Shown piece after piece: positions 18,316-29,744 of a stretch of DNA of 64,000 bases (position 1 is the stretch's first letter; the number at the start of each line of letters is the position of its first letter). The stretch is taken from assembly GCA_963082975.1 (NCBI GenBank), contig OY720344.1, positions 75,008,053 through 75,072,052 on the forward strand, read 5' to 3'. The notes beneath the pieces were generated by a model. That model was not told the origin of the DNA. It did no database searches and saw only the letters and a list, made by a program, of their open reading frames with translations. The stretch is from Labia minor. Lineage: Eukaryota; Arthropoda; Insecta; Dermaptera; Spongiphoridae. Both the position numbers and the translations under genes were made by a program.

Positions 18316-19254
18316 AATTACTGTTATTGTTACGTGAAAATTTAAGTGTTTGTGTTCAGTGCAGTGATATTAAATAATAATTTTTGTCTAAGATACTTAA
18401 GTGAAAAACATTGTGTTTAATAATTATATATAAAAAAAAAAAAAAAATTATGCATTTCATTTAAATTTTTTTTTTTTCCATAAACTAAAGGATGTAATAT
18501 ATAATCATAAAAAATACATTTTTTATGTATATAAGGGTTCGAAAGCTAGAACTTTCATTTTTGAACACGTGCTAAATTGAAGAAAAAGACGATTGGTCAT
18601 GGGACATGTGTCTGCACATGTACAGAGACCCATCCATGTGTTCAAGGGGGGGGGGAAAGGAACGAAGTTTTCCTTATTAGTGAAAATGAATATTTAGTTA
18701 GTCTTGATCAAGGTTTGAGAGAAGTGAGACATTTTTCCTGGCAGGAAGGACATCCGCGGCCAACCCCTTTTTGTTGAGAGATGCCGTTGCATACGAGGTG
18801 TTCCAGCTAAATCCGCAGGAAGACAATCAAGACTCAAAGTCTCCAATGAACTCTCCATTCCTTTCTTTCATGCTAAGTGTTAACACTTTTATACTTAACA
18901 ATTAATTAATTAACATTGCAATTGCTTAAATATAAATTAAAGTTCTTTTAATTTATATTTATATTTTTTTTACGGTACCATTCAATTATTCTATTTCATC
19001 TTAATTTCTTTTGTTATCAATTGGAACCTAAATTCTTATAGTTTTATTAAATAAATAATTTTAGTTGTAATTTTATATAAGCATTTTTCATATTGAACCT
19101 ATTCAATTTTATATTTCCCATATCAACCTACGCGGATTCAATAACCCTTTTAATTATACAAAATTCGATCCAGAGTGCTACCAATTAATTAAACTAATTT
19201 TATAATCCATATTTTCTTATAAAATACCAACCCCCTTATATTTTATATACGACA
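17830..19254 (+). repeat. Direct repeat, right copy (empty site)
   Basis: Uninterrupted copy of 11285-11454 joined to 15520-16773. At 17996-18000 the sequence reads GTATAAATTTG with a single GTAT: the pre-insertion state of the LTR element's target. Confidence 0.95.
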
Positions 19255-19980
19255 ATATATATATATATATAGTTACAAATTTGTTTAAAATATATGTTTA
19301 AAATAATATATAAGTTATATATATATACATGCATATGAAATTCATCTTTCGCGTGAAATAGCGCGAATTTCGTCTGTTTTAAAATTTCTTACGCAGAAGT
19401 TTTCATTTCTGTCGGCCAGTCCCACGACTGCCAATTTTGCTTTTTTAATTCCGAAAAGCTGCAAAGCACGTTTTTTTGTCTTTAGTTTGATTTATATCCA
19501 CTTGGGGCGCTAAACAGTTTTTCAAAAAAAAACTATAGAAAAAATATATATGTACCTATATATTATATATTTATGTATTATTGAGGAGCACAAGTTCATT
19601 CATTTTAATCAGATTGATGCAAATGTGTAACATTTAATAATTGTAATAAATAATTAAAGAATTGTATATCAATATTTTTTAAAGGGTAGAGCGAGAGCTC
19701 GGTGTCCCAGGTATTAATATTACCAGCCAAATCCAATAATAATGAATCATTTTTTTTAACTTAAGTACCGAGCCGAGGCTCGGGGTCCCGGTACTAAATA
19801 ATTTATTAATCATTAAAAATCCTTTTTTTTCGATTGTTTGAAATATTTGTTTTTATCAATTTTATATTGTAATTCATTTATCTTTTTCAATTTAACATTT
19901 TTAAATTGAAAATATGTTTAATTTAGTCATTAAAATAGGCATGTTGATTTATCTAAATAGCATAATTTGCAAATGAAGGC
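19255..19980. other. Gene-free stretch with two GC-rich motifs
   Basis: An AT dinucleotide run follows the repeat end. 19340-19500 is less AT-rich without recognisable content. GAGCTCGGTGTCCCAGGTA (about 19696) and GAGGCTCGGGGTCCCGGTA (about 19774) are a diverged direct repeat of unknown meaning. Confidence 0.45.
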
Positions 19981-19984
19981 GCCA

Positions 19985-20245
19985 CATGGTGGAAGGTAGC
20001 GTAGCTGGCTCACATTCTCGTGGTCGCGGGTTCAAGGCCCGGGTATGTCATGGGAATTTCTCTAGCTGGGGTCTATGAGATGGAGTTAACCCATCCTCCG
20101 GGATCAACATTGGGAAGCTACTTGATAAAAAGTAACTCCTTCGATCAAGAAAATCAAGGTAAAGGTTGATAGGACCCGTTCTACTGATCATAGGACATCT
20201 AATTGATATAACAGATTTTCGTAGGACGTACACAAGTCAGAAGCT
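19985..20245 (+). mobile_element. tRNA-derived SINE, copy 1
   Basis: A-box-like TAGCGTAGCTGG, then a B box GGTTCAAGGCC (20029-20039), then a body shared with 29745-30030 (GCTGGGGTCTATG, GGATCAACATTGGGAA, AAGGTTGATAGGAC, GTAGGACGTACACAAGTCAG) and a T-rich end. The pol III promoter is in the tRNA-like head; no intact tRNA fold was confirmed. Confidence 0.85.
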
Positions 20246-20249
20246 TTTA

Positions 20250-20986
20250 TTTAATTTGAAAATATACATATTTCTCATGCCATTTCCAGCAATTCAACTT
20301 TTTTAAATATCTTATAACGCTGTTGCTATTGTAAAAAATATTCTCTTCTCTCAAATCACATGCAACATTATGGTTGTTTTCTAAATATTTTTCCCTAAAT
20401 AAATGATTTACAAACATAAATGATTTACAAACAAGAATGAAATGACATTCGAAACGGTGATTTAAAAATAATGAAAAAACAACGAAATTTTTTTTCTAGT
20501 TACTGTTTATATTGAATTCCCTATATAAATTATAGCGAAAATTTTATACACATTAAATGGATTAGAAATTTAAAATCATGATATAGTAACCATAATTTAA
20601 TCTATAAATTATTATTCTAGTATAATATATCTTCAGAATAAAAAAAATAGTATCTCTATTTTAATATTATTTTATAAATTAAAAATAATTTATGTAAATG
20701 TAAATTAAATGCAGCATTTCATGAATTTTACAAAGCTCCAAGTTTAATATGATTTGGATGAGGGTTGTCTAAATCCCAGGAGCTCCGTTAGTCTATATAT
20801 TCGCAATACAACGACACATAACCATTTACCAATCCTCCAATTCTTATAATCAATTATTAAATCTTGAAATTCTATTAATATGAAAATAAATAATTTTTGC
20901 TATACTAGATAAAACAATTTTCAAATGATTTAATGATTGTAATTTGTGTATTTTTTTTGTTAAGCAATGAAGAAAATATTTATTTA
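20250..20986. other. AT-rich, gene-free stretch
   Basis: Nothing recognised. Ends at the A that precedes the Helitron start. Confidence 0.6.
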
Positions 20987-21094
20987 TCTATATATATAAA
21001 AAAAGGTTTTTGTCTGCACATTGCTCAGAATTTAAAAATTTTTGCATATCTTCGCGTTTCATGACCTCTAGAATCCAAAAGTGACTTTAGAATT

Positions 21095-21128
21095 TTTCAC
21101 GTCTGTCTGTCTGTCTGTCTGTCTGTCC
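21095..21128 (+). repeat. GTCT microsatellite, outer Helitron 5' region
   Basis: About seven TCTG units, then TCCGGAAAATTACTATTTTA. The inverted counterpart in the inner copy (24262-24316) is roughly twice as long. Confidence 0.95.
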
Positions 21129-21780
21129 GGAAAATTACTATTTTATAGACTCAGAATTGGCTGAACCGATTTCTTTGAAATTACATCACAATATTCTTAT
21201 ATACCTCTAGAGTAACATAGGCTATACATTTTATTAATATCTTATCAATAACCGCAGAAATTAATTTTTTAAAGTTTATATAATTCTCCGTGTTGTTCAT
21301 TCAAGAGCAGCTCGCGGCTCACTGCCGGCCTAGCGGAATCATTTCAAACAATGAATTATCATAGCTATTCCCAATCAAAGAATTATTATAATATTTCACT
21401 TTATTTTAAATTCTAATATACAAATATCAATTCAATTAAATAATTTATTCTAAAAGTTCTCAATTTAATTAAAATATTTATTAGATCATATTTTTATCTT
21501 AAATTATTTTTTATTTAATTGAATATTTCTTCTTTTCTATAATATACTAGCTGCTCAGAGCGCCTTCGGCGCTCTTCACACCTAGACGGGGGCTCCGCCC
21601 CCTGTACCCCCGAGTTGTACATAGTATTTGGTGGTTGAAAGTATTAAAAGGTTTTCATCCATATTGTTTCAATCAGTATATTACATAAAACATTCATTTC
21701 TTTTTGTGTTCTTATTTAAAAAATATATTTTAATTTAATCACTATATTAATTATATATATTATTATTGTATATGTTATAT

Positions 21781-22560
21781 CTATCTACCTATGTGGCTCA
21801 AAGATACTCTAAAGTTCTTAGCCGCAACAACCACATTTCTCCAAGTGTCCCTATCCTGAGCCCTTATTCCATCTCTCTTACGTCCCTTCCTACGCGTCAT
21901 TGGTTTTCCAAGCGGACGTTTTCCAATCGGTCTTCCCACCAATATCTTTTTCCTCTCCCATTCTTGCCACGTGCCCTGCCTATCGCAACTTTTCCCTTTT
22001 ATAACCCTAACTATTTCTGAAGATGCAGAGAGGCCATGCAATTTCTTGTTATACAGTCTCCCTCATACCCGGTGACCTCATCTTTCTTTGGCCAATAAAT
22101 GCAGGGAAGAATCCTATTCTCAAATACTCTGAATCTACTCTCATCTCCAAGGGTCATAGACCATGCCTCCCACCCATATAATGCAACAGGCAAAATAATC
22201 TTTTTATATATTCCCTTTGATAATAATTTTGAAGAGATAAGCCTCTTTATTGCAGATAACAGGCGTTTCCCGATTGCAACCCCGATTTAAATTCTTCTCA
22301 AATATTATTATCCTTCGTGATTACATTCAATTTTTCTACATATTCAAATTCTACATTTTGCATCTTAAGATTTTGTATGTTAATACTCTTCCTCTTTGTT
22401 ACTAAATATTTTTTCTTATCACTATTAATTTCAAACCTCCATTAAATTTTCCTCGCTATCTGTAATTGCAATTGCCGAATCTCCTATTATATTTAAGTCG
22501 TCTGAGTAACCTAATATTTTACAATTGATTTCCGCATCTTATTCTTTCTTTACTACCTTC
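21781..22560 (-). pseudogene. LINE reverse-transcriptase C-terminus inside inner Helitron
   Basis: Minus-strand pieces read, in order: a YPDDLNIIGD-like motif C near 22500-22520 (normally YADD), the thumb/connection segment VALYGWEAWSMTL, ENRILPCIYWPKKDE, ASSEIVRVIKGK, GRPIGKRPLGKPMTRR and AQDRDTWRNVVVAAKNF. This order is characteristic of the C-terminal end of one class of arthropod non-LTR RT. The clade (RTE-, Jockey- or CR1-like) was not settled. Frameshifts break it into two frames. It has no endonuclease or N-terminal palm, so it is inactive. Confidence 0.88.
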
Positions 22561-24261
22561 AAGAGAAATTTGAAGATTGAAAATTTGAAAAAGTTTATCC
22601 GGATCTATTGAGTCATGCGTAGGTTTTACTAAAGTCTACAAATAATTAGTGAACAGAAATATTGAATTCGCGGTTTTGTTCCTAATATCTGTCATAATGA
22701 AAATATCTTAATTAATGTTGGTCGATTTGGCCTGAACCCGCAATGATATCTCCTAATATTTCCTCCGCCTATGGTTCTTAAGTATTGTATATGTTATAAT
22801 AGTGAAATAGAGTATAATATTTCTTGATCATTACATTTTGGTATTTTATTTTCATTGCTAGATTATTATTGAATATTTTTAATTATAATGAAACTTGAGA
22901 AAATGCAAAAATAGAGACTTGAGATAATTTATAAAAATTAACGGTATAAAACTATAGATAAATGACCAATATATACATTCATTAATAGTATTAATTTAAA
23001 TTAATTGATTTATTTGTTTTTTTTATTATTAAGTTCATTTATTAATTTTTTTAGATCATAGTTATTTTCCTTAAAAGTGGTGCTAGGGGATTTGAAAATT
23101 ATTCGTCGCAATATGAAGATTTCGCTTACAGTTTCTGTCATGTCCGACCTCCATCCAACAGTTATTTTCTATTAAGTTTTTTGCTTCTCTTAATCATGTG
23201 ATCTATATATTTAATTTTTTTTGATTCATTATAATAAAATTTAAACAAATAAAAATTTTTACTTTGTTAATTTATATAAATTTCAATATAAACTGATTGT
23301 GAGTGATACGCTTAGCCAATACTCTGAATATTTTGTGTACAAAAATATTGAATGTTCTTAGCGAGATTTGATATAATGTTGTACGATTTGTCCTAAATCT
23401 GAATTAGAAGAAAATTATAAATTGCATTAAAATGAGACCTTTTAGAATAAATTATTTAATTGAAATGATATTTAAATATAAGAATTTAAAAAAATATTAT
23501 ATTCTTTGTTTGGCAATTGTTATTTAATTATGTGCAACATGATTCGACTTCGTTATTTTTTATTAATATCACATAATAAAAATGAATCTTTTAAACATAA
23601 TAAATAAAAAAGACATTTTAATAAATTTAAAAAATATACCCAATTTAAAAATGTCAAAAATTTAAAACAACTTTATATCATCATATTTTAATTTTTATAT
23701 AATATATATATATTTAGTAATTAATAATAGAGTAATTAAATTAAAATAAAAAACAAAGATAATATAATTCAGTCATTTTAATTCAGGTTAAATAATATTT
23801 TTTTTTATTATTCAATGATAAAATTTATATATTATTATATATTATTATAGAAAAGAAGAAATATTCAATTAAATAAAAAATAATTTAAGATAAAAATATG
23901 ATCTAATAAATATTTTAATTAAATTGAGAACTTTTAGAATAAATTATTTAATTGAATTGATATTTGTATATTAGAATTTAAAATAAAAAGGGAAATATTA
24001 TAATAATTCTTCGATTGGGAATCTCTATGATAATTCATTGTTTGAAATGATTCCGCTAGGCCGACAGTGAGCCGCGAGCTGCTCTTGAATGAACAACACG
24101 GAGAATTATATAAACTTTAAAAAATTAATTTCTGCGGTTATTGATAAGATATTAATAAAATTTATAGCCTATGTTACTCTAGAGGTATATAAGAATATTG
24201 TGATGTAATTTCAAAGAAATCGGTTCAGCCAATTCTGAGTCTATAAAATAGTAATTTTCCG

Positions 24262-24316
<55 letters not shown>
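24262..24316 (+). repeat. GACA microsatellite, inner Helitron 5' region
   Basis: About fourteen GACA units, near the minus-strand 5' end of the inner Helitron. Confidence 0.98.
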
Positions 24317-25994
24317 GTGAAAAATTCTAAAGTCACTTTTGGATTCTAGAGGTCATGAAACGCGAAGATATGCAAAAATTTTTAAATTCTGAGCAATGTG
24401 CAGACAAAAACCTTTTTTTATATATATAGATATATAGATATATAATAATATATAAATTTTATCATTGAATAATAAAAAAAAATATTATTTAACCTGAATT
24501 AAAATGACTGAATTATATTATCTTTGTTTTTTATTTTAATTTAATTACTCTATTATTAATTACTAAATATATATATATATTATATAAAAATTAAAATATG
24601 ATGATATAAAGTTGTTTTAAATTTTTGACATTTTTAAATTGGGTATATTTTTTAAATTTATTAAAATGTCTTTTTTATTTATTATGTTTAAAAGATTCAT
24701 TTTTATTATGTGATATTAATAAAAAATAACGATGCTCTGTGCAAGTCGAATCATGTTGCACATAATTAAATAACAATTGCCAAACAAAGAATATAATATT
24801 TTTTTAAATTCTTATATTTAAATATCATTTCAATTAAATAATTTATTCTAAAAGGTCTCATTTTAATTACTTTAATAAAATATTTAAATCACCATTCAAT
24901 TTTTTATTAATAGGCTTCTTTTTTTATTTTTAATTTTAATAAATTCTCTTTTTTTTGATATGATATTAATAAAAAATAATATTAAATTGTATATAAATAT
25001 AAAAATTAGAATATTTGAATTTTTTTAAATTTTAACACATGTAATCAATCATATGCATTAAGAATGGAAAATTTTTAAAATCAACTTGCTATTAAATTCA
25101 GAAAAAAAATACTGATATATAGAATATATAGACTATTCGAATATAATTTAAAACTCTTTCTCTCCTTCTATTTTAAATTAAAAAAACGGAGTTTTAAGAA
25201 ATTTAGATGCCATATGCAACATGGGTGGGTAAATGAATTGAGCTGGAAAAGGAGGCAATTTATAATTTTCTTCTAATTCAGATTTAGGACAAATCGTACA
25301 ACATTATATCAAATCTCGCTAAGAACATTCAATATTTTTGTACACAAATTATTCAGAGTATTGGCTAAGCGTATCACTCACAATCAGTTTATATTGAAAT
25401 TTATATAAATTAACAAAGTAAAAATTTTTATTTGTTTAAATTTTATTATAATGAATCAAAAAAAATTAAATATATAGATCACATGATTAAGAGAAGCAAA
25501 AAACTTGACAGAAAATAACTGTTGGATGGAGGTCGGACATGACAGAAACTGTAAGCGAAATCTTCATATTGCGACGAATAATTTTCAAATCCCCTAGCAC
25601 CACAGAATTAGTAAGTTTCTTTTAAGGGAGGAAAATAACTATGATCTAGAAAAATTAATAAATGAACTTAATAATAAAAAAGCAAATAAATCAATTAATT
25701 TAAATTAATACTATTAATGAATGTATATATTGGTAATTTATCTATAGTTTTATACCGTTAATTTTTATAAATTGTCTCAAGTCTCTATTTTTGCATTTTC
25801 CCAAGTTTCATTATAATTAAAAATATTCAATAATAATCTAGCAATGAAAATAAAATATCAAAATGTAATGATCAAGAAATATTATACTCTATTTCACTAT
25901 TATAACATAGAAAATACTTAAGAACCATAGGCGGAGGAAATATTAGGAGATATCATTGCGGGTTCAGGCCAAATCGATCAAATTTGTCTTGAAG

Positions 25995-26765
25995 GTAGTA
26001 AAGAAAGAATAAGATGCGGAAATCAATTGTAAAATGTTAGGTTACCCAGACGACTTAAATATAATAGGAGATTAGGAAATTGCAATTGCAGATAGCGAGG
26101 AAAAATTAATGGAGGTTTGAAATTAATAGTGATAAGAAAAAATATTTAGTAACAAAGAGGAAGAGTATTAACATACAAAATCTTAAGATACAAAATGTAG
26201 AATTTGAATATGTAGAAAAATTGAATGTAATCACGAAGGATAATAATATTTGAGAAGAATTTAAATCGGGGTTGCAATCGGGAAACGCCTGTTATCTTGC
26301 AATAAAGAGGCTTATCTCTTCAAAATTATTATCAAAGGGAATATATAAAAAAATTATTTTGCCTGTTGCATTATATGGGTGGGAGGCATGGTCTATGACC
26401 CTGGGAGATGAGAGTAGATTCAGAGTGTTTGAGAATAGGATTCTTCCCTGCATTTATTGGCCAAAGAAAGATGAGGACACCGGGGAATGGGGGAGACAGC
26501 ATAACAAGAAATTGCATGGTCTCTCTGCATCTTCAGAAATAGTTAGGGTTATAAAAGGGAAAAAGCTGCGATAGGCAGGGCACGTGGCTAGAATGGGAGA
26601 GGAAAAAGATATTGGTGGGAAGACCGATTGGAAAACGTCCGCTTGGAAAACCAATGACGCGTAGGAAGGGACGTAAGAGAGATGGAACAAGGGCTCAGGA
26701 TAGGGACACTTGGAGAAATGTGGTTGTTGCGGCTAAGAACTTTCGAGTATCTTTGAGCCACATAG
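25995..26765 (+). pseudogene. LINE reverse-transcriptase C-terminus inside outer Helitron
   Basis: Sense with the Helitron. A 100-codon frame (26272-26574) has SGNACYLAIKRLISSKLLSK, PVALYGWEAWSMTLGDESRF, FENRILPCIYWPKKDE and EIVRVIKGKKLR. Directly after comes a TAG where Trp is usual, then AGHVARMGE. Upstream, YPDDLNIIGD-like codons are at about 26040. Downstream segments to about 26765 match the inner copy in reverse. A deletion of about 150 bp at about 25980 removed sequence still present at 53200-53330. Confidence 0.9.
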
Positions 26766-27007
26766 GTAGATAGATATAACATATACAATAATAATATATA
26801 TAATTAATATAGTGATTAAATTAAAATATATTTTTTAAATAAGAACACAAAAAGAAATGAATGTTTTATGTAATATACTGATTGAAACAAAATGGATGAA
26901 ATCCTTTTAATACTTTCAACCACCAAATACTATGTACAACTCGGGGGTACAGGGGGCGGAGCCCCCGTCTAGGTGTGAAGAGCGCCGAAGGCGCTCTGAG
27001 CAGCTAG

Positions 27008-27832
27008 TTACAATATAAAAAAAATTGAAATTAAATATTTTTTTTTTCTAAAATATTATTTATACTTATAATTTATAAATTTATTTAAAAAGTCTCCTAT
27101 TTTCTATTATATTTCTTATTTAAAGATTTTTAAAATTAAATTAATCTAAATACGGATTAAAATAAAATAAAAATAATAAATATATATTTTTCAAATAAAT
27201 TCGTATTTCATCATCAAAATGCAAATTAATCATTTTCATTCGAATTATCTATTTATTTAAATATTTCATTAACAGATTAAATCTACATTTAAACATATTT
27301 TAATTGATTTTTGGTTTATACAATATTTAACCCATTCAAAAAGATTTCCTTTCAACCAAAAATAAAGAGTTAGTATTAATTATATATATATTTAATTAAA
27401 AATAATTTATAATAGAATTAGAAGTTTGAAAAAAAATCTCAAGCTTAATTAATATCATTCATTCATTTACAATTTTAATTAACAAAATCAATGAAATTAT
27501 AAATATTATATAATAATTTTTAAAAAAATAACTAAAGTTATTTTGTTCAATTTAAAGAATATTATTGTATATCATTTGTCAGGTAGATAATATTATTTAT
27601 TTATGAGAATTTATCAATATTAACTAAACATTTATTAAAGTCTATTAAAATTTGCATTCATATTAATTTAATTTTTTAGCGCTTATTTAACACATATTAA
27701 CATTATGAATAGAATAATTTAGAGTTCACTACTATACTATATTATATAGTATAGTATATATAGTTGAATATATAATATACTATAAAATTATTATACACTT
27801 GCATATTCAACAAATACCTTTAATTATATATA
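27008..27832. other. AT-rich, gene-free stretch
   Basis: No repeat or frame recognised; 27730-27790 is a run of TATAGTA-type near-palindromes. Confidence 0.6.
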
Positions 27833-28013
27833 TTAGGTTGTCACATAAGTTCGTTTGTTCGTTAATTTGGTTGCCTATTTTACAGGAGAAATATATTTTT
27901 ATTTTATTTAAATTTGCTACTTATAAAAGTTATCATTTAAATAGTCATTGTATTTTTAACAAAATTAATTTTGTTGTATCTCACATAGTGTAAAGTATGG
28001 ATTCTCGTTAACC

Positions 28014-28217
28014 CTAGACCTGCCGGCCGGGACGCTCGAAATCTTTAAGGTTGAATTCTCCACTTCTGAATCTGGCAAACAACTTTTTTACGACCCGATC
28101 GGTAGCTGCAGATTCCCCGTAGACATTGCATATTATTTTCGCTGCTTGGGTTTCGTTTTTCCTTTTTAGAAAATAAAACAACATAATATGGCGAAAATAT
28201 TCATTTTGGTCTGCCAT
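28014..28217 (-). pseudogene. mariner transposase N-terminus
   Basis: 67 codons: MADQNEYFRHIMLFYFLKRK, then NETQAAKIICNVYGE and FARFRSGEFNLKDFERPGR. This is the first helix-turn-helix of mariner transposase, which binds the terminal repeats, followed by the start of the linker. The full protein is about 345 residues; the catalytic D,D34D domain is absent. The start codon is in the usual position for the family. Cannot be active but could in principle still bind transposon ends. Confidence 0.95.
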
Positions 28218-28249
28218 TGTACTAAACAGGAGGTGACAAACGAAGTAGA

Positions 28250-28919
28250 ATAAGTTGACCTGTGGCCAGGTCCGAACCGACCGACGGTTTGAAGTAAATT
28301 AATTTCTAGCTACAGAAACAATTTCAAATAATTTTAATATATCTATTAATGTAATAAAAAACAGATATGAATACATAAATAATAAATATAAACCTTTTTA
28401 ATTTTATTTTATTTATAATATATATGTAAGACCAGGCTGTGACGTCATGAATGGCTGGATGACGTCATATAATTTTAAATCAAGAAAAAACTAATAAATA
28501 TGATTTTCCCGAGGATAAAACCAATACAAAGTGTATGATTCGTGGTGATATATAAAAAAATCTCCTCATGTGAAATTAGGTGTGAAAATAACCCTTCCCT
28601 TCCTATCGTCGATCGCTAATACTACCACTTCCGGTTTCCGGATTTGCACCAAAAGTTGATCAATTCATCCCACTGATGCATTAAGTAAATATACCAAATT
28701 TCATCAAAATCGGTTGAGCCGTTCAGGCTGTACACATCTATACGGACGGACAGACGGACAGACGGACGGACAGACGGACAGACGGACGGACAGACATCAT
28801 GCTAAAAATACTTTTTTCTGTTTAGAAAATGCATGATTCGTGGAGATATGTAAAAATCTCCACATGTGAAATTTGGTGTGAAAACAATACCTCCCTTACT
28901 ATCGTCGGTCGGTAAAAAT
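28250..28919 (-). mobile_element. Family A element inside mariner
   Basis: Full-length structure as at 7453-8076, with an expanded GACGGACA-type tract (28742-28795). Minus-strand 3' end CAGGTCAACTTATT abuts mariner leader; 5' end TTTTTACCGACC abuts the other part. Confidence 0.9.
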
Positions 28920-29063
28920 TAAATAAATTTGACACTAAAATGTAGCTAAAAGTAGTCACTACAATTGACGTTGAGAAAAGATCCTCTCCACCAAAATATT
29001 TTCCGACAAATAGTCGTCAATATTCCCTCGCCAAAATACAAACGAACTTATGTAACAACCCTA

Positions 29064-29744
29064 TATATATATATATATATCTTTGATAAAACAAATTAAA
29101 TTGTAATATTCATATTGAATGCTTATTAATAATTAAAACTGCCCCTTGATAATCCTGTTTTAAAATATATTCTTTTTAGATATTCATTTATATTTCATTA
29201 CTATTAATAAATTTTTAAATTAATATATTATAATTTTTCTTTTTTTTCTTACGCACCCAAATAAACTTTTGTTTCTTAAGTCACATATTATTAATAATTA
29301 CAATAATACATTTTAATTTTTTTAAGGACATATAATCAGAGGAGTTCTTTTTCGTACACCATAAAACATACATGGTTAAATTATTCGACAATTTCTATAT
29401 TTTAGGAGACTAATTTAACGAATTAAAAAAAATCTTCTAGTACTTAACAAAATATGGGTTCCAACTTTTTCATTTTTAATTATACATTAATTTTTATTCT
29501 TCTGTTTTTTGGCCATATCCATGATTTTATAAATAAAATTTTCATTTTAATTGAAAATTAATTCTTCTACTTATTTTATGATCAATTTTAGAATTAAAAT
29601 TAAAATAATAAACATAAAAAAAAGGATTTAAATATTTGTGTAATCTTAAAATAAATTTCTTTCCATTAAACATATTTCGGTAGTTACACCATCTGATAAT
29701 TATTAAAATACATTTTATTTATGAATTCATTTTTATATAAAGAA
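29064..29744. other. AT-rich, gene-free stretch
   Basis: Nothing recognised. Confidence 0.6.

Larger units (their letters stand above)
11285..19254 (+). mobile_element. Composite: 1.42-kb direct repeats flanking a 1.06-kb core
   Basis: Left copy: 11285-11454 plus 15520-16773. Right copy: 17830-19254. They appear identical apart from one-base differences in long A runs. A 4.06-kb LTR element splits the left copy. Reading the pair as LTRs is supported by a right end in CA followed immediately by TGG (16773/16774), and by a TATA motif in each copy. Against it, the repeat begins TCGTATTGG rather than TG, no polypurine tract precedes the right copy, and no target duplication flanks the whole. Alternatives are a tandem duplication or two haplotypes assembled in series. 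Confidence 0.6.
21547..24430 (-). mobile_element. Helitron (inner copy), inserted head-on into the outer one
   Basis: 2884 bp, same family as its host element. Minus-strand 5' TC is at 24430-24429 and CTAG at 21550-21547; flanking bases are A (21546) and T (24431), the correct target. The host Helitron sequence resumes cleanly at 24431. Compared with the host copy, it lacks the block at about 25125-25260 but retains about 150 bp of RT region (about 22571-22725) missing there. So neither copy derives simply from the other. Confidence 0.92.
20987..27007 (+). mobile_element. Helitron (outer copy), split by a second Helitron
   Basis: Begins TCTATATATATAAAAAAAGG after A (20986) and ends with the hairpin GAGCGCC-GAA-GGCGCTC, TGAGCAG and CTAG (27004-27007) before T (27008): the canonical Helitron ends and A/T target. 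Its own sequence is 20987-21546 plus 24431-27007, about 3.1 kb. It carries no Rep/helicase; the only coding trace is a LINE RT fragment near the 3' end. A second hairpin, GGGGGC-GGA-GCCCCC, lies 30-50 bases before the terminal one. Confidence 0.9.
27833..29063 (-). mobile_element. mariner transposon, internally deleted and interrupted
   Basis: Left end TTAGGTTGTCACATAAGTTC and right end GAACTTATGTAACAACCC are inverted repeats of the mellifera-type mariner kind, next to TA. The transposase start is on the minus strand. A family A element (28250-28919) sits in the 5' leader, about 33 bp upstream of the ATG. After the 67th codon most of the gene is deleted; about 180 bp of 3' sequence and the left terminal repeat remain. 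Confidence 0.92.

Noticed and set aside
19985..20060. A tRNA gene (B box and A box present)
   Set aside because: No consistent cloverleaf seen, and the sequence continues into a body shared with three other loci, so it is a SINE head.
22099..22290. Frames antisense to the Helitron RT cargo (also 21766-22020, 26454-26788, 37007-37407, 48454-48720, 53952-54203)
   Set aside because: All are shadows of the RT C-terminal sequence or its downstream region on the other strand.
21547..27007. A foldback transposon with TIRs of more than 2 kb
   Set aside because: The ends are TC and hairpin-CTAG Helitron termini, and the palindrome is fully explained by one copy inserted in reverse inside another at an A/T target.
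28742..28795. Possible CRISPR-like array in the GACGGACA tract
   Set aside because: Simple tandem tetranucleotides without spacers, in a family A element.
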